Below, in pieces: positions 18,838-26,948 of a stretch of DNA of 64,000 bases. The stretch lies in assembly GCA_023402845.1 (NCBI GenBank), contig JAEYFP010000010.1, positions 1 to 64,000 on the forward strand, given 5' to 3'. Position 1 is the stretch's first letter. Each line of letters opens with the position of its first letter. This DNA is from Bacillota bacterium. GTDB lineage: Bacteria > Bacillota > Clostridia > Lachnospirales > Lachnospiraceae. Below the pieces are notes generated by a model. The model worked only from the letters and a program-made list of their open reading frames with translations. It was not told where the DNA came from and did not search any database. The position numbers and the translations under genes are program-made.

Positions 18838-19216
18838 CACTACAAATGTGGGCGGTCAGCCGTTCTGGTCATGGCATGGTTTTAACAGCCGTGTGGAATG
18901 GTGTGCCTGCTTTGTATCATGGTGCTTAAATCAAGCAGGATACAGTGAACCTAGATTTGCCGCCTGCCAGTCACAGGGTATTCCGTGGTTTAAGTCGCAT
19001 GGGCAATGGGCAAGCGGTAATTATAAAGACCTTGCCCCCAGCGATGTTATTTTCTTTGATTGGGAGGGTGACGGCAGCTCTGACCATGTGGGCATTGTCA
19101 TCGGCACAGACGGTCAGAGGGTTTATACCGTAGAGGGCAATAGCGGCGACGCTTGCCGTATTCGAGATTATGACATAAACAGCAGCGTGATTATTGGATA
19201 TGGACTGATGAATTAA
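18838..19216 (+). pseudogene. CHAP-domain peptidoglycan hydrolase of a Tn1549-like element, N-terminally truncated
   Basis: The reading frame holds the C-terminal CHAP/NlpC-like domain of a conjugative-element cell-wall hydrolase. The catalytic Cys motif is VEWCACFVSWC, and the His motif is SSDHVGIVIG, followed by VEGNSGD. Normal relatives have an N-terminal membrane segment and a lysozyme domain (300-450 aa); those are gone. The natural frame joins IS30 debris near 18,838. Downstream DUF4315 and DUF4366 genes confirm the Tn1549-type order. Confidence 0.8.
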
Positions 19217-19227
19217 GGAGGTCTGAA

Positions 19228-19479
19228 ATGAATAAAAAATTAAGTAAAATCCTTGCGGAGATAGAAAAAACCAAAGAAAAGCTATCTGAACAGCAAGGAA
19301 AGCTCCGTGAACTGGAACGCCAGAGGACGGAACTGGAGAACACCGAAATGGTGGAGCTTATCCGCAGTACCAAAATGAATACCGAGGAACTTTCTACATT
19401 CTTAAAGGCATTTCGTAAAAAAAGCGAAGTGCCTATTTTTATGCCAAAACAGGAGGAACAACACGATGAAGAAAACTAA
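19228..19479 (+). CDS. DUF4315 family conjugative-element protein
   Basis: 83-aa protein with an N-terminal coiled coil (residues ~5-40, KKLSKILAEIEKTKEKLSEQ) and a short acidic tail, as in the DUF4315 family of Tn1549-like elements. AGGAGG sits 7 bp before the ATG. Its 3' end overlaps the DUF4366 gene by 14 bp. Role in conjugation is unknown; it always sits between the cell-wall hydrolase and DUF4366. Confidence 0.85.
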   Translation: MNKKLSKILAEIEKTKEKLSEQQGKLRELERQRTELENTEMVELIRSTKMNTEELSTFLKAFRKKSEVPIFMPKQEEQHDEEN

Positions 19480-20191
19480 AATGCGTATTTTCGCTACCTT
19501 ACTTGCGGTTACGCTCTGCTGTACCGCCTTTTCCACCACTGCCTTTGCAGGCGGCGGCGAGGACACTACCGAGCCTGCCCCCGAAGTAACCGAAACACCT
19601 ACACCCACATCAGACCCTGCACCTCTTACCCCCGATGGCAACCTCACGCTTGTGGACGATATTGACGGTGAACAGACAACGTCCAAGCAGTTTGTCACCA
19701 TGCAGTCCAAAAACGGCAATTACTTTTATCTGGTCATAGACCTTGATGGTGACAAGGAAAATGTCTATTTCTTAAACCTTGTAGACGAGGCTGACCTCAT
19801 GGCACTCATTGAGGATGATAGTGTCACCGCCCCTGTGCCGGAGATTTGCTCCTGCACCGATAAATGTACTGCCGGAGCAGTCAACACCTCCTGCCCTGTA
19901 TGCAAAAACGATCTGACAAAATGCTCTGGTAAGACCGCCGAGGAAACCGAGCCAGAAAAACCCGAAAAGAAAAATAACTCTATGGGTATGCTTGCCCTGT
20001 TTTTGATTGTCGGTGTTTTAGGCGGCGGTGCGTTTTACTACTTTAAGGTTTTGAAAAACAAGCCGAAAACAAAGGGCAATTCTCAACTCGACGAGTACGA
20101 ATTTGATGACGATGAGGATGATGATACCGAGGAAGAATATGAAACCGAAGATGATACGGAGGACACCGAACAGGATGCTGATACCAAGTGA
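19466..20191 (+). CDS. DUF4366 (CD1107-type) membrane protein of the conjugative element
   Basis: 241-aa surface protein. A signal peptide spans residues ~1-28 (ending AFSTTAFA). A Pro/Thr-rich linker follows, then a DUF4366 domain with a Cys cluster (CSCTDKCTAG, CPVCKNDLTKC) at ~128-153. One transmembrane helix lies at ~175-193, and the cytoplasmic tail is very acidic (DEYEFDDDEDDD and on). It is a standard part of the Tn1549-like transfer region. The next small gene starts in its stop codon (GTGA). Confidence 0.85.
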   Translation: MKKTKMRIFATLLAVTLCCTAFSTTAFAGGGEDTTEPAPEVTETPTPTSDPAPLTPDGNLTLVDDIDGEQTTSKQFVTMQSKNGNYFYLVIDLDGDKENVYFLNLVDEADLMALIEDDSVTAPVPEICSCTDKCTAGAVNTSCPVCKNDLTKCSGKTAEETEPEKPEKKNNSMGMLALFLIVGVLGGGAFYYFKVLKNKPKTKGNSQLDEYEFDDDEDDDTEEEYETEDDTEDTEQDADTK

Positions 20192-20358
20192 CCTATTTTA
20201 CAGATAGTCCTTTTGAAAAAATGATGATGCAGAAACCATGGGGAAGGCGGGGAAGCCCGCCCTCTCCCCATAAAGAAAAACAGGAAAAGGCTCACGGTAA
20301 AAACGAACATTACCGTGAGCTTATCATTACCCCAAAGGAAAGGAGCGACAAAAAATGA
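20188..20358 (+). CDS. Small conjugative-element protein, 56 aa, GTG start
   Basis: A short gene between DUF4366 and topB, easy to miss because of its GTG start. The GTG (20188-20190) overlaps the DUF4366 stop, and its TGA (20356-20358) overlaps the topB ATG, so all three are translation-coupled. It begins VTYFTDSPFEKMM, which I recognise as a conserved small ORF at this place in Tn1549-like elements. The C-terminal half is basic. No cysteine motif remains, though some relatives have one. Function unknown. Confidence 0.65.
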   Translation: MTYFTDSPFEKMMMQKPWGRRGSPPSPHKEKQEKAHGKNEHYRELIITPKERSDKK

Positions 20359-22452
20359 ATTTAGTTATTGCAGAAAAACCGAGTGTGGCACAGTCCATCG
20401 CCGCTGTTATCGGTGCAGCCAACAGAAAAGACGGATATATGGAGGGCAGTGGCTACCTTGTTTCGTGGTGTGTAGGGCATCTGGTGGAACTTGCCTCGGC
20501 CAATGCCTACGACGAAAAGTATGCCAAGTGGACATACCATGATTTACCTATCCTACCTGCCTCATGGCAGTATTCTGTTGCAAACGGCAAGGAAAATCAG
20601 CTTAAAATCCTCCATGAACTGATGAGCCGTGCTGATGTGGATATCGTGACCGCCGCTACCGATGCAGGACGTGAGGGAGAACTTATCTTTCGCCTTGTCT
20701 ACAATCATTGTAACTGTAAAAAGCCTATTAAACGCCTTTGGATTTCTTCAATGGAGGAAAGTGCCATTGCCGAGGGGTTGGAAAACCTTAAAGATGGCGC
20801 AGAGTATGAAAGGCTTTATCAGTCTGCTCTATGCCGTTCCCAAGCCGACTGGATTGTGGGCATCAATGCCACCCGCCTGTTTTCCGTGCTGTATCATCAA
20901 ACCTTAAACGTGGGCAGAGTGGTATCTCCCACTCTTGCCATGCTTGTGGAGCGTGAAAACACCATTTCCTCCTTTGTGCCAAAACCGTTTTACACAGTAC
21001 AGCTTGATTGCAACGGTTTCGTGCTGTCTGGCAAAAGGCTGAGTGACAAGGTGACTGCACAAGCAATCAGCAAGGCTTGTGACGGTCAGAGCGTTACCAT
21101 TTTGAGCGTGGAAAGCAAAGAAAAAACTGAAAAACCGCCCAAGCTCTATGACCTTACCACCCTACAACGAGAGGCAAACCGAATGTTTGGCTTTACAGCT
21201 CAACAGACCCTTGATTACACCCAAAGCCTGTATGAGAAAAAGCTCGTGACCTATCCCCGTACCGACAGTCGATTTCTAACAACCGATATGATGGAGGGTA
21301 CCCCTGCCGTAGTAAAAACCGCCGCAGGGATTTTTTCATTTGGAAACAATCTGGAGCTATCCATCAACATGGGGCAAGTGGCTGATAACAGCAAGGTATC
21401 CGACCACCATGCCATTATCCCCACAATGGCGGTAAGTAGCTCTAGGCTTGCTGAACTGCTAGCCGGAGAGCGTGACATTCTTTCTCTTATCGCCTTGCGA
21501 CTGATTTGTTCTGTGGGCAAAAGCTGTGTGTATGGGGAAACAGTCATCACAGCCGAGTGTGGCGGCAATACTTTTTCTGCAAAGGGTAGAATGGTGCTTG
21601 ATGAGGGATTTAAGGCGGCTGAATGGCTGTTCCGTTCCACGCTGAAGGAAAAGCCAGAGAGAGAAACTGGAGATAGCGTGAAAACCGCCTCCCTGCCGAG
21701 TATCGACCAAGGCAAAGTGTTTTCTTCTACAAAAGTTGCCATCAAAGAGGGCAAGACCACACCGCCCAAACACTTTACCGAAGACACCTTGCTTTCTGCT
21801 ATGGAAACAGCAGGCATTGAGGATATGCCCGAAGATGTGGAGCGAAAAGGCATCGGCACTCCTGCCACTCGTGCAGGCATTTTGGAAAAGCTTCATCAAG
21901 ACCGAGCTTGCCGAGCATAAAGGCGATAAAAAGACCAAGCATCTATTGCCTACCCACAAGGGTGTTTCCCTGATTACGATACTGCCAGAGGCTATCCAAT
22001 CTCCACAGCTTACCGCCGAATGGGAGGAAAAACTCAAACTCATTGAGCGTGGAGAGCTTTCTGCTGAAACATTTATGCAGGGCATTACTGATATGACCGA
22101 TACTCTTGTAAAAACCTATGAAGTGATTAAGGACGGCAATGTCCTCTTTCTCTCTTGCCGTGAGGCTATCGGCATCTGCCCCCGCTGTGGCGGGAATGTG
22201 GTGGAGAACAAAAAAGGCTTTTCCTGTGAAAACAGGGATTGCGGCTTTGCTCTCTGGAAAGAAAACAAGTTTTTCACTGCAAAGAAAAAGGAGCTGACAA
22301 CGGCGGTTGCCACCGAGCTATTAAAAAAAGGCAAAGTGAAACTCACAGGCTGTTTTTCTGAAAAGACAGGAAAAACCTATGATGCTATCGTCCTACTTGA
22401 TGATACGGGCGGTAAGTATGTGAATTTCAAGATGGAGTTTGGAAGAATATAA
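20355..22452 (+). pseudogene. topB: DNA topoisomerase III of the conjugative element, frameshifted
   Basis: Type IA topoisomerase. The TOPRIM start is MNLVIAEKPSVAQSIA, the acidic site is AATDAGREGELIFR, and the catalytic Tyr is in LVTYPRTDSRFL (~residue 300). The frame breaks at 21891-21894, where one extra base turns GILEKL-IKTELAEHKGD into GILEKL-HQDRACRA and a stop at 21920. The second frame then runs to 22452 and includes the C-terminal zinc ribbon (CPRCGGNVV, CENRDCGFALW). Joined, the gene would be ~698 aa, the normal length. The product as read lacks the last ~175 residues but keeps the catalytic core, so partial activity is possible. Confidence 0.88.
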
Positions 22453-22583
22453 TTTTATTTTGTTGTAATGAAATCATATTAACAAATTCATTATTTAAGC
22501 AGCAGCTTATAGTTTTAATCATTAAAACGCTTGTTTTTCTATTATTTCTTTTTGCTGCTATAAAAAGCAGCTCAAAGAAAAAG

Positions 22584-22612
22584 TTGACAGCGACAAAATA
22601 ACATGATACACT
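22584..22612 (+). promoter_or_regulatory. Sigma-A-type promoter of the DUF262 gene
   Basis: TTGACA (22584-22589), 17-bp spacer, TACACT (22607-22612). It lies 27 bp upstream of the GTG start. The gene therefore has its own promoter and is not just read with topB. Confidence 0.7.
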
Positions 22613-22638
22613 ATAAAAAATATTAAAGGAGGAATTCT

Positions 22639-23808
22639 GTGAGAATAAATAAATTACTTAAACAAGCTGTTACATACAATCCAACTAAGAAAAGCTTTCA
22701 AATGTCTGTACAAGATATGTGCAAAAAAATAAACGATAGCACATTGACATTGCCGTTATACCAAAGAGATGTCAGTTGGACATTGCAAAAGTCCGTAGAC
22801 CTATTAAATTATCAATTATTCGGCAAAGCTCCAGTTGCACCAATTTCTATCAATCAGCTATCAAAAATGGAAGCTGCTGTTCCGCAAGTTTCATTCATCG
22901 ATAGAGAGATCATTGTTAACGAACGCATCCAAGCATCACATCAATCGGTCGTAGATGGGCAGCAACGTTTAACCACGAATTATAAAGCATACAAAAATAG
23001 CGATGATTTCCGAAATGTTGTTTTAGACGTTTCAACAGCAAGTTTTAAAATCGCAAAAGGAGCTGTGAAAAAATGTCAAATACCGGTTGGCATTTTATTA
23101 AACGAAGAAAGAAATATTCTTCAGGATTATCTTACTAAAGAAAAAACTTTTAACGATCTGTATGCCATTTGTATCGATGTAAGAAGTAAGCTGATGGATT
23201 ATAATTACACCATTAACCAAGCCGAGGATTTAACCGAGGACGAACAGATTGAATGGTTTGAAGTTCTGAATAATGCAGGAAGTAAAGTAACCGCATTGCA
23301 AATGTCATTTTCAAAGTTAAAAGCACATGATTTTGATATTTATGCAAACTATATCAATCCTTTTAAAGAGTTAATTCAAGAGTATGGGTTTGACGAGATG
23401 TTTTCACCATTCACAACAAATGTTTCTTACCCTATTTCATCATTAAATGCTGCTTATGAAGTCATTGTCAATAAGGGCATGCATAAATTAAACTATGCAC
23501 CAATTCCCTCAGACACCAAAGAATCACAGCTAACAGGTCTTGAAGTGTCGGATTTAAGGAAGATAATTTGTTTAACTCTAGATGCACTAAAAGAATCTCT
23601 GGATTTTATTAGCGATCATCAACTAACTAATTACATTAACCGCATGGACTACATTTTATATTTAACTGGCTATTTTGCTTTCTTTAGTGGCTCAAGCCAA
23701 GACGCAGAAAAGACCAAAGATTTGTTAAAATGGGTTCAAAAAATTAATTTTTCTAATGAATCTAATGGAACTCGAAGAACAATGTTTCAAGATTTATTAT
23801 CGCTATAA
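22639..23808 (+). CDS. DUF262 (ParB/GmrSD-N-like) protein
   Basis: 389-aa protein with an N-terminal DUF262 fold: LPLYQRDVSW near residue 38, then the hallmark VVDGQQRLTT near 97. In GmrSD-type restriction proteins this domain hydrolyses nucleotides to drive cutting of modified DNA, together with a DUF1524 HNH domain. No HNH motif is visible in the C-terminal half, so this looks like a DUF262-only member. The start is GTG with a strong AAAGGAGG site. It has its own promoter and terminator and sits between topB and tnpV, so it is probably cargo, plausibly defence. It is more AT-rich than the transfer genes around it. Confidence 0.8.
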   Translation: MRINKLLKQAVTYNPTKKSFQMSVQDMCKKINDSTLTLPLYQRDVSWTLQKSVDLLNYQLFGKAPVAPISINQLSKMEAAVPQVSFIDREIIVNERIQASHQSVVDGQQRLTTNYKAYKNSDDFRNVVLDVSTASFKIAKGAVKKCQIPVGILLNEERNILQDYLTKEKTFNDLYAICIDVRSKLMDYNYTINQAEDLTEDEQIEWFEVLNNAGSKVTALQMSFSKLKAHDFDIYANYINPFKELIQEYGFDEMFSPFTTNVSYPISSLNAAYEVIVNKGMHKLNYAPIPSDTKESQLTGLEVSDLRKIICLTLDALKESLDFISDHQLTNYINRMDYILYLTGYFAFFSGSSQDAEKTKDLLKWVQKINFSNESNGTRRTMFQDLLSL

Positions 23809-23832
23809 ACTTAGTATTACATAGATACTAGA

Positions 23833-23861
23833 AAAGCACTTCTTTTGGAGGTGCTTTTTTC
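23833..23861 (+). terminator. Terminator of the DUF262 gene
   Basis: Eleven-bp stem (23833-23843 with 23849-23859, G:U tolerant) and a T-run TTTTTT. It closes the DUF262 cassette. Confidence 0.7.
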
Positions 23862-23943
23862 TATGTCCAAAATAAGAAAGGAGTACCCCTATGGTTAATA
23901 ATAACACCACCAAAGACCGCCTATAAGGAAATAACCGACAGTA

Positions 23944-25143
23944 TTGAGCAATACCATCGCCAAAACAGAGCGTGAAAGGAGCAAAGAGTATGAGCAACTT
24001 AACTTACAGCCAGAGCGGGGATTATCTGATACCCGACCTCACAGTGACCGAGACGGCACAGCCGATAGGCAAATACGGCAGAATGAGGAAACAGTACCTC
24101 ATGGAACATCGGACACCCTTATTCCATTCCCTTCTACTGTCCGAGAAACTGTTTCCCCACCTATTGGAGATAGACCAGACAGCCACCAGACGAATGGAGC
24201 AGATTATGGCAGACTTGCAGAAAGTGCAGCCAGCTCCCGACAAGATGACCCATCAGATGGAATGGGTTGGATACATGAACAACCTCAAGGCTCAGGCAGA
24301 GGAAATGATACTGACGGAGCTTATATACAACTAACCCTGTTCCCCACAGAGCAGGAGCAAATACAGAGAATTGGGTTGAGCGAAATGCTTGACCCTTTTT
24401 CTATGCCCCAAACCGACATTGACCATATCCTCCGCACAGGAGGCAATCGAAATAACAGCATTTTCCGCATTGTTTCCATGTATCAAAAAGAAAAAACCAC
24501 TGAAAAAAACATCGCTTTTTTACAGAAAGAATTTGGCACAGGCGGCACAAAGGTTTCCGTCTGGTATAACAAACAGGGTATCCATATTGCAAAGGGTGAA
24601 ACAGCTCTTTATAGCAAAAACAAGCTACTTGTCCCATGGGAAAATGTCGAGCAGCGTATCACAGAGCTTTTGTCCGAGGGGCAGTTTGCACCGCAAGATG
24701 CCTTTTCAGATGCCAAGGATTATGAATACCAAAGCCTTGCGGAACGCCTATGGTATCTGAATAAGTATATCAATTATATAAAAGAAATCACTCGTTCGTT
24801 GGAAACAATGGCTGACGGGGATCTTCGCATTCATTTGGAACAGGATTATACAGGGGAATTTGCTGTTGTAAAGCAAGCATTATTGAATATATCCGATTCT
24901 TTGAGTACTACTATCAGTCATATTGCCGATGCTGCCGATCAGGTCAATATGGGGGCGGAACAGGTATCTTCGGCTTCACAGGCATTGGCTTCGGGAGCTA
25001 CAGAGCAGGCAGCGACTGTTGAAGAACTGAATGCTTCTATTGTTGGTGTAACACAGCAAGCAGAACAGAATTTGGATAGTGTTCGCAATGCTACAGAATA
25101 TGCGCAACAGGCAATGAATTGTCTTGAGCAAACCAAGTATTAA
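23944..25143 (+). pseudogene. Chimeric ORF: Tn1549-type helicase N-terminus joined to a chemoreceptor fragment
   Basis: The 399-codon frame has two origins. Codons ~1-275 resemble the N-terminal part of the very large helicase/methylase-like protein of Tn1549-type elements (RPDSHQTNGADYGRLAE, DGMGWIHEQPQGSG, QEDIDH-like TDIDHILRTGGNRNN, then PWENVEQRITELL). Codons ~279-399 are a methyl-accepting chemotaxis protein piece: HAMP end SLETMADGDLRI, then QVSSASQALASGATEQAATV. The join is near 24,775-24,785. Neither part is complete: the helicase lacks its motor and the chemoreceptor lacks sensor and tip. The first codons overlap tnpV in another frame. I regard it as a deletion or recombination scar, not a working gene. 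Confidence 0.7.
23990..24334 (+). CDS. tnpV: TnpV family transposon protein
   Basis: 114-aa TnpV-like protein (PF14198), a small protein of Tn4451/Tn1549-type elements of unknown role. The family pattern is clear: NLTYSQSGDYLIPDL at the start, IGKYGRMRKQYLMEHR, then LLLSEKLFPHLLEIDQ, and the tail WVGYMNNLKAQAEE. The ATG follows GAAAGGAG at 8 bp. The same bases are also open in the helicase frame (23944-25143), where they give helicase-like sequence. Confidence 0.8.
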   Translation: MSNLTYSQSGDYLIPDLTVTETAQPIGKYGRMRKQYLMEHRTPLFHSLLLSEKLFPHLLEIDQTATRRMEQIMADLQKVQPAPDKMTHQMEWVGYMNNLKAQAEEMILTELIYN

Positions 25144-25195
25144 CTGTGAATCGTAAGTATTTAGATTACTGAAAACAAAGTGGTAACCAAAAAAT

Positions 25196-25290
25196 TTAAT
25201 AAATCCAAGGGCAAACCCGGTGAAAGCCGGGGGCGCAAAGCTAAGGGTCTAAGGCGTTTTCGGACGTTATGATAGCCTGGCTGCCAAAAA
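25196..25290 (+). promoter_or_regulatory. Class I cyclic di-GMP riboswitch (GEMM-I)
   Basis: The aptamer core is clear: AAGGGCAAACC at 25207-25217, a GC stem capped by a GAAA-type tetraloop, GGCGCAAAGCTAAGGGTCTAAGG, and the closing side ATGATAGCCTGGCTGCC. These are the conserved parts of GEMM-I. It binds cyclic di-GMP and would act on the terminator at 25299. It follows the chemoreceptor fragment, with which GEMM elements are often linked in Clostridia. Here no full chemoreceptor or motility gene lies downstream. Confidence 0.9.
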
Positions 25291-25298
25291 CCGCTCTG

Positions 25299-25340
25299 GG
25301 CGTGCCCTCTCCATTAGAGGGCACGCCTTTGTTCTTTCTT
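25299..25340 (+). terminator. Riboswitch expression-platform terminator
   Basis: Perfect 12-bp GC-rich stem (25299-25310 with 25316-25327), 5-nt loop, then TTTGTTCTTTCTTT. It begins 9 nt after the aptamer, as expected for a ligand-controlled terminator. Confidence 0.85.
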
Positions 25341-25480
25341 TACGGCTTTTGACGGATAACAGGATATTGGGATACCAGCTTTCGCCATGCGCTACGGCGA
25401 AAGGGGTATTTCTATGAACAAAAACAACCATTCCACAGGGCGGTGGAAATAAAGACGGTGCAGTTAATACATATCACCGT

Positions 25481-25516
25481 CTTCATATACAACTTCATAT
25501 ACAACTTCATATGCAG
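25481..25516 (+). repeat. Three tandem 12-bp repeats
   Basis: CTTCATATACAA occurs twice in tandem, then once as CTTCATATGCAG. Just downstream is a terminator. Probably replication slippage in the element's non-coding part. Confidence 0.75.
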
Positions 25517-25521
25517 CTTAT

Positions 25522-25567
25522 AAAAAAGTCAGCATTTTGCCATTGGCAATCTGCTGACTTTTTTTAT
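25522..25567 (+). terminator. Rho-independent terminator upstream of the sigma-like gene
   Basis: Stem AGTCAGCA / TGCTGACT with flanking A-run and T-run, and an inner TTGCC/GGCAA stem in the loop. It isolates the sigma-like gene from upstream transcription. Confidence 0.75.
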
Positions 25568-25711
25568 TCGACAAGAAAACATAAAGCACGACCTGTTTTT
25601 ACATACTTTTACAATTATTACTTTCACAAGAAAATATCTATTTTACACTGCCGTTCTCCACCACTGTCCTTTCGATTTCAGCAAACCCCAAATCGAAAGG
25701 ATGGTAAAACC

Positions 25712-26134
25712 ATGAAAACAATTAATCTGAAAGATTATTACCCTTACTACACACAAGACTCTTTTGCGGAAGTGCCTGATGAGTTATTCGCTATCTTTGA
25801 GGAATACGCAAGAGCGGAAGCAGCATATGAGAGAAAGAAATACCGCTACAAAACTCACTACTCTCTTGACCGTGGGGATGGAATTGAGCATGATATCTTG
25901 TTTGTTTCTCTTTCACCCGATGAAATTTACGAACGTAAGCTCACAAGTCAGCAGCTCCACGCTGCCATTGCTTCTCTGCCGGACAAGCAGGCAAGGCGCA
26001 TCTATGCCCACTATTTTATGGGTATGAGTAAGACAGCTATTGCCAAAGCAGAAGGTGTAAGTGAAAAAGCTGTCCGCATTGGTATCGAAAGAGGTTTACA
26101 TACCATAGAAAAATATTTAAAAAATTTTTTCTAA
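25712..26134 (+). CDS. Sigma-70-like regulator of the conjugative element
   Basis: 140-aa sigma-70 family-like protein found near the recombinase in Tn916/Tn1549-type elements. The C-terminal half carries a region-4-like helix-turn-helix: LPDKQARRIYAHYFMGMSK then AIAKAEGVSEKAVRIGIERGL (residues ~90-135). I start at ATG 25712 because AAAGGATGG lies upstream and the sequence before it reads as non-coding. It may activate element excision or transfer genes. Confidence 0.8.
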   Translation: MKTINLKDYYPYYTQDSFAEVPDELFAIFEEYARAEAAYERKKYRYKTHYSLDRGDGIEHDILFVSLSPDEIYERKLTSQQLHAAIASLPDKQARRIYAHYFMGMSKTAIAKAEGVSEKAVRIGIERGLHTIEKYLKNFF

Positions 26135-26731
26135 ATCACGTTCCGTTTCCTAATGAAAAAAGTCAGGGTATATAGAGGGAGGGAAAATCTTCCCTATGTT
26201 CCTTGACAACTGAATATACGGTATTTTGAGTACGAAACTTATGTGGCTGAAAAGCAAAGCGACCTAATGGGCAGCGCCATGATGACCGTTGTAACACCCT
26301 TGCCAAAAAGGGAAACCAAATAATTGATAAGAGCCTTTAGGAGCAGGGGTATTACAGCAGTTGGAGCGATAAATGCAGCCATTAGACCGAACAGTGGCAC
26401 GTTCGCCGCAATAACACACATAAGGGATAATGATACTTTCTCACGACCTCCCACAGACTTGAGGGGGAGTTCCTGCGGTATACATAGCTTTTGGGACAAG
26501 CATATACGGTACCTTGGGACTATGATGCCAAGCTAATGGCAGCTCAAAATATCCCCTTGCCGAGGCGCGTGGCAAATACGGCAAACTTATAAAACTAACC
26601 GCACCGCACTTTTGTTTTAATCAAATTTGCGGTGTGCTTGGTTTTACTATAAATGATGCAACGACAAACTTTTCATAAATGATATATACGCTTATACTTT
26701 ATATAAGCAATACACTTGGAGGTGATTGCGA
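26135..26731 (+). other. Non-coding interval with worn element sequence and a terminator
   Basis: About 600 bp between the sigma-like gene and the small ORF. Two very short open frames end cleanly (MGSAMMTVVTPLPKRETK near 26,270 and MAAQNIPLPRRVANTANL at 26536-26592), which look like leftovers of small element genes. A hairpin at 26600-26636 (CGCACCGCA / TGCGGTGTG) with a T-rich tail looks like a terminator. An 86-codon hydrophobic frame on the minus strand has no ribosome site and is probably chance. Confidence 0.45.
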
Positions 26732-26893
26732 ATGGAAAATATCAAGAATGCACCTAATCCCACTGCTACTGCTGCTACACCACCTAATTCTTATGAGAAA
26801 ACCAAAGCATATCAGGATTTTATCAATGTACTTTCTCAGATTATAGAAAAACATGGGGCAGAGGTTTTAGAGGAAATCAATCATGATGTCTAA
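26732..26893 (+). CDS. Small protein upstream of the recombinase, 53 aa
   Basis: A 53-codon gene with ATG at 26732 and a good ribosome site (TTGGAGGTGATTGCGA). It has an Ala/Thr/Pro-rich start and a helical end (YQDFINVLSQIIEKHG). It lies 55 bp before the large serine recombinase on the same strand and could be an accessory such as a directionality factor. Family not recognised. Confidence 0.55.
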   Translation: MENIKNAPNPTATAATPPNSYEKTKAYQDFINVLSQIIEKHGAEVLEEINHDV

Positions 26894-26948
26894 ACGAGCA
26901 GTGCTTATGGATTGATGTTTTCCAATCATTGATTGGAGGTCAACTACT

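Noticed and set aside
23944..24334. Treating the helicase frame as the only gene here
   Set aside because: TnpV in the other frame has a better ribosome site and full-length family match, so it is kept as a separate gene.
24785..25143. Functional chemoreceptor
   Set aside because: Only a HAMP/signalling piece; no sensor, no conserved hairpin tip, no CheW/CheA neighbours.
26239..26499. Hydrophobic 86-codon minus-strand ORF
   Set aside because: No ribosome site, antisense to worn element DNA; hydrophobicity is not enough.
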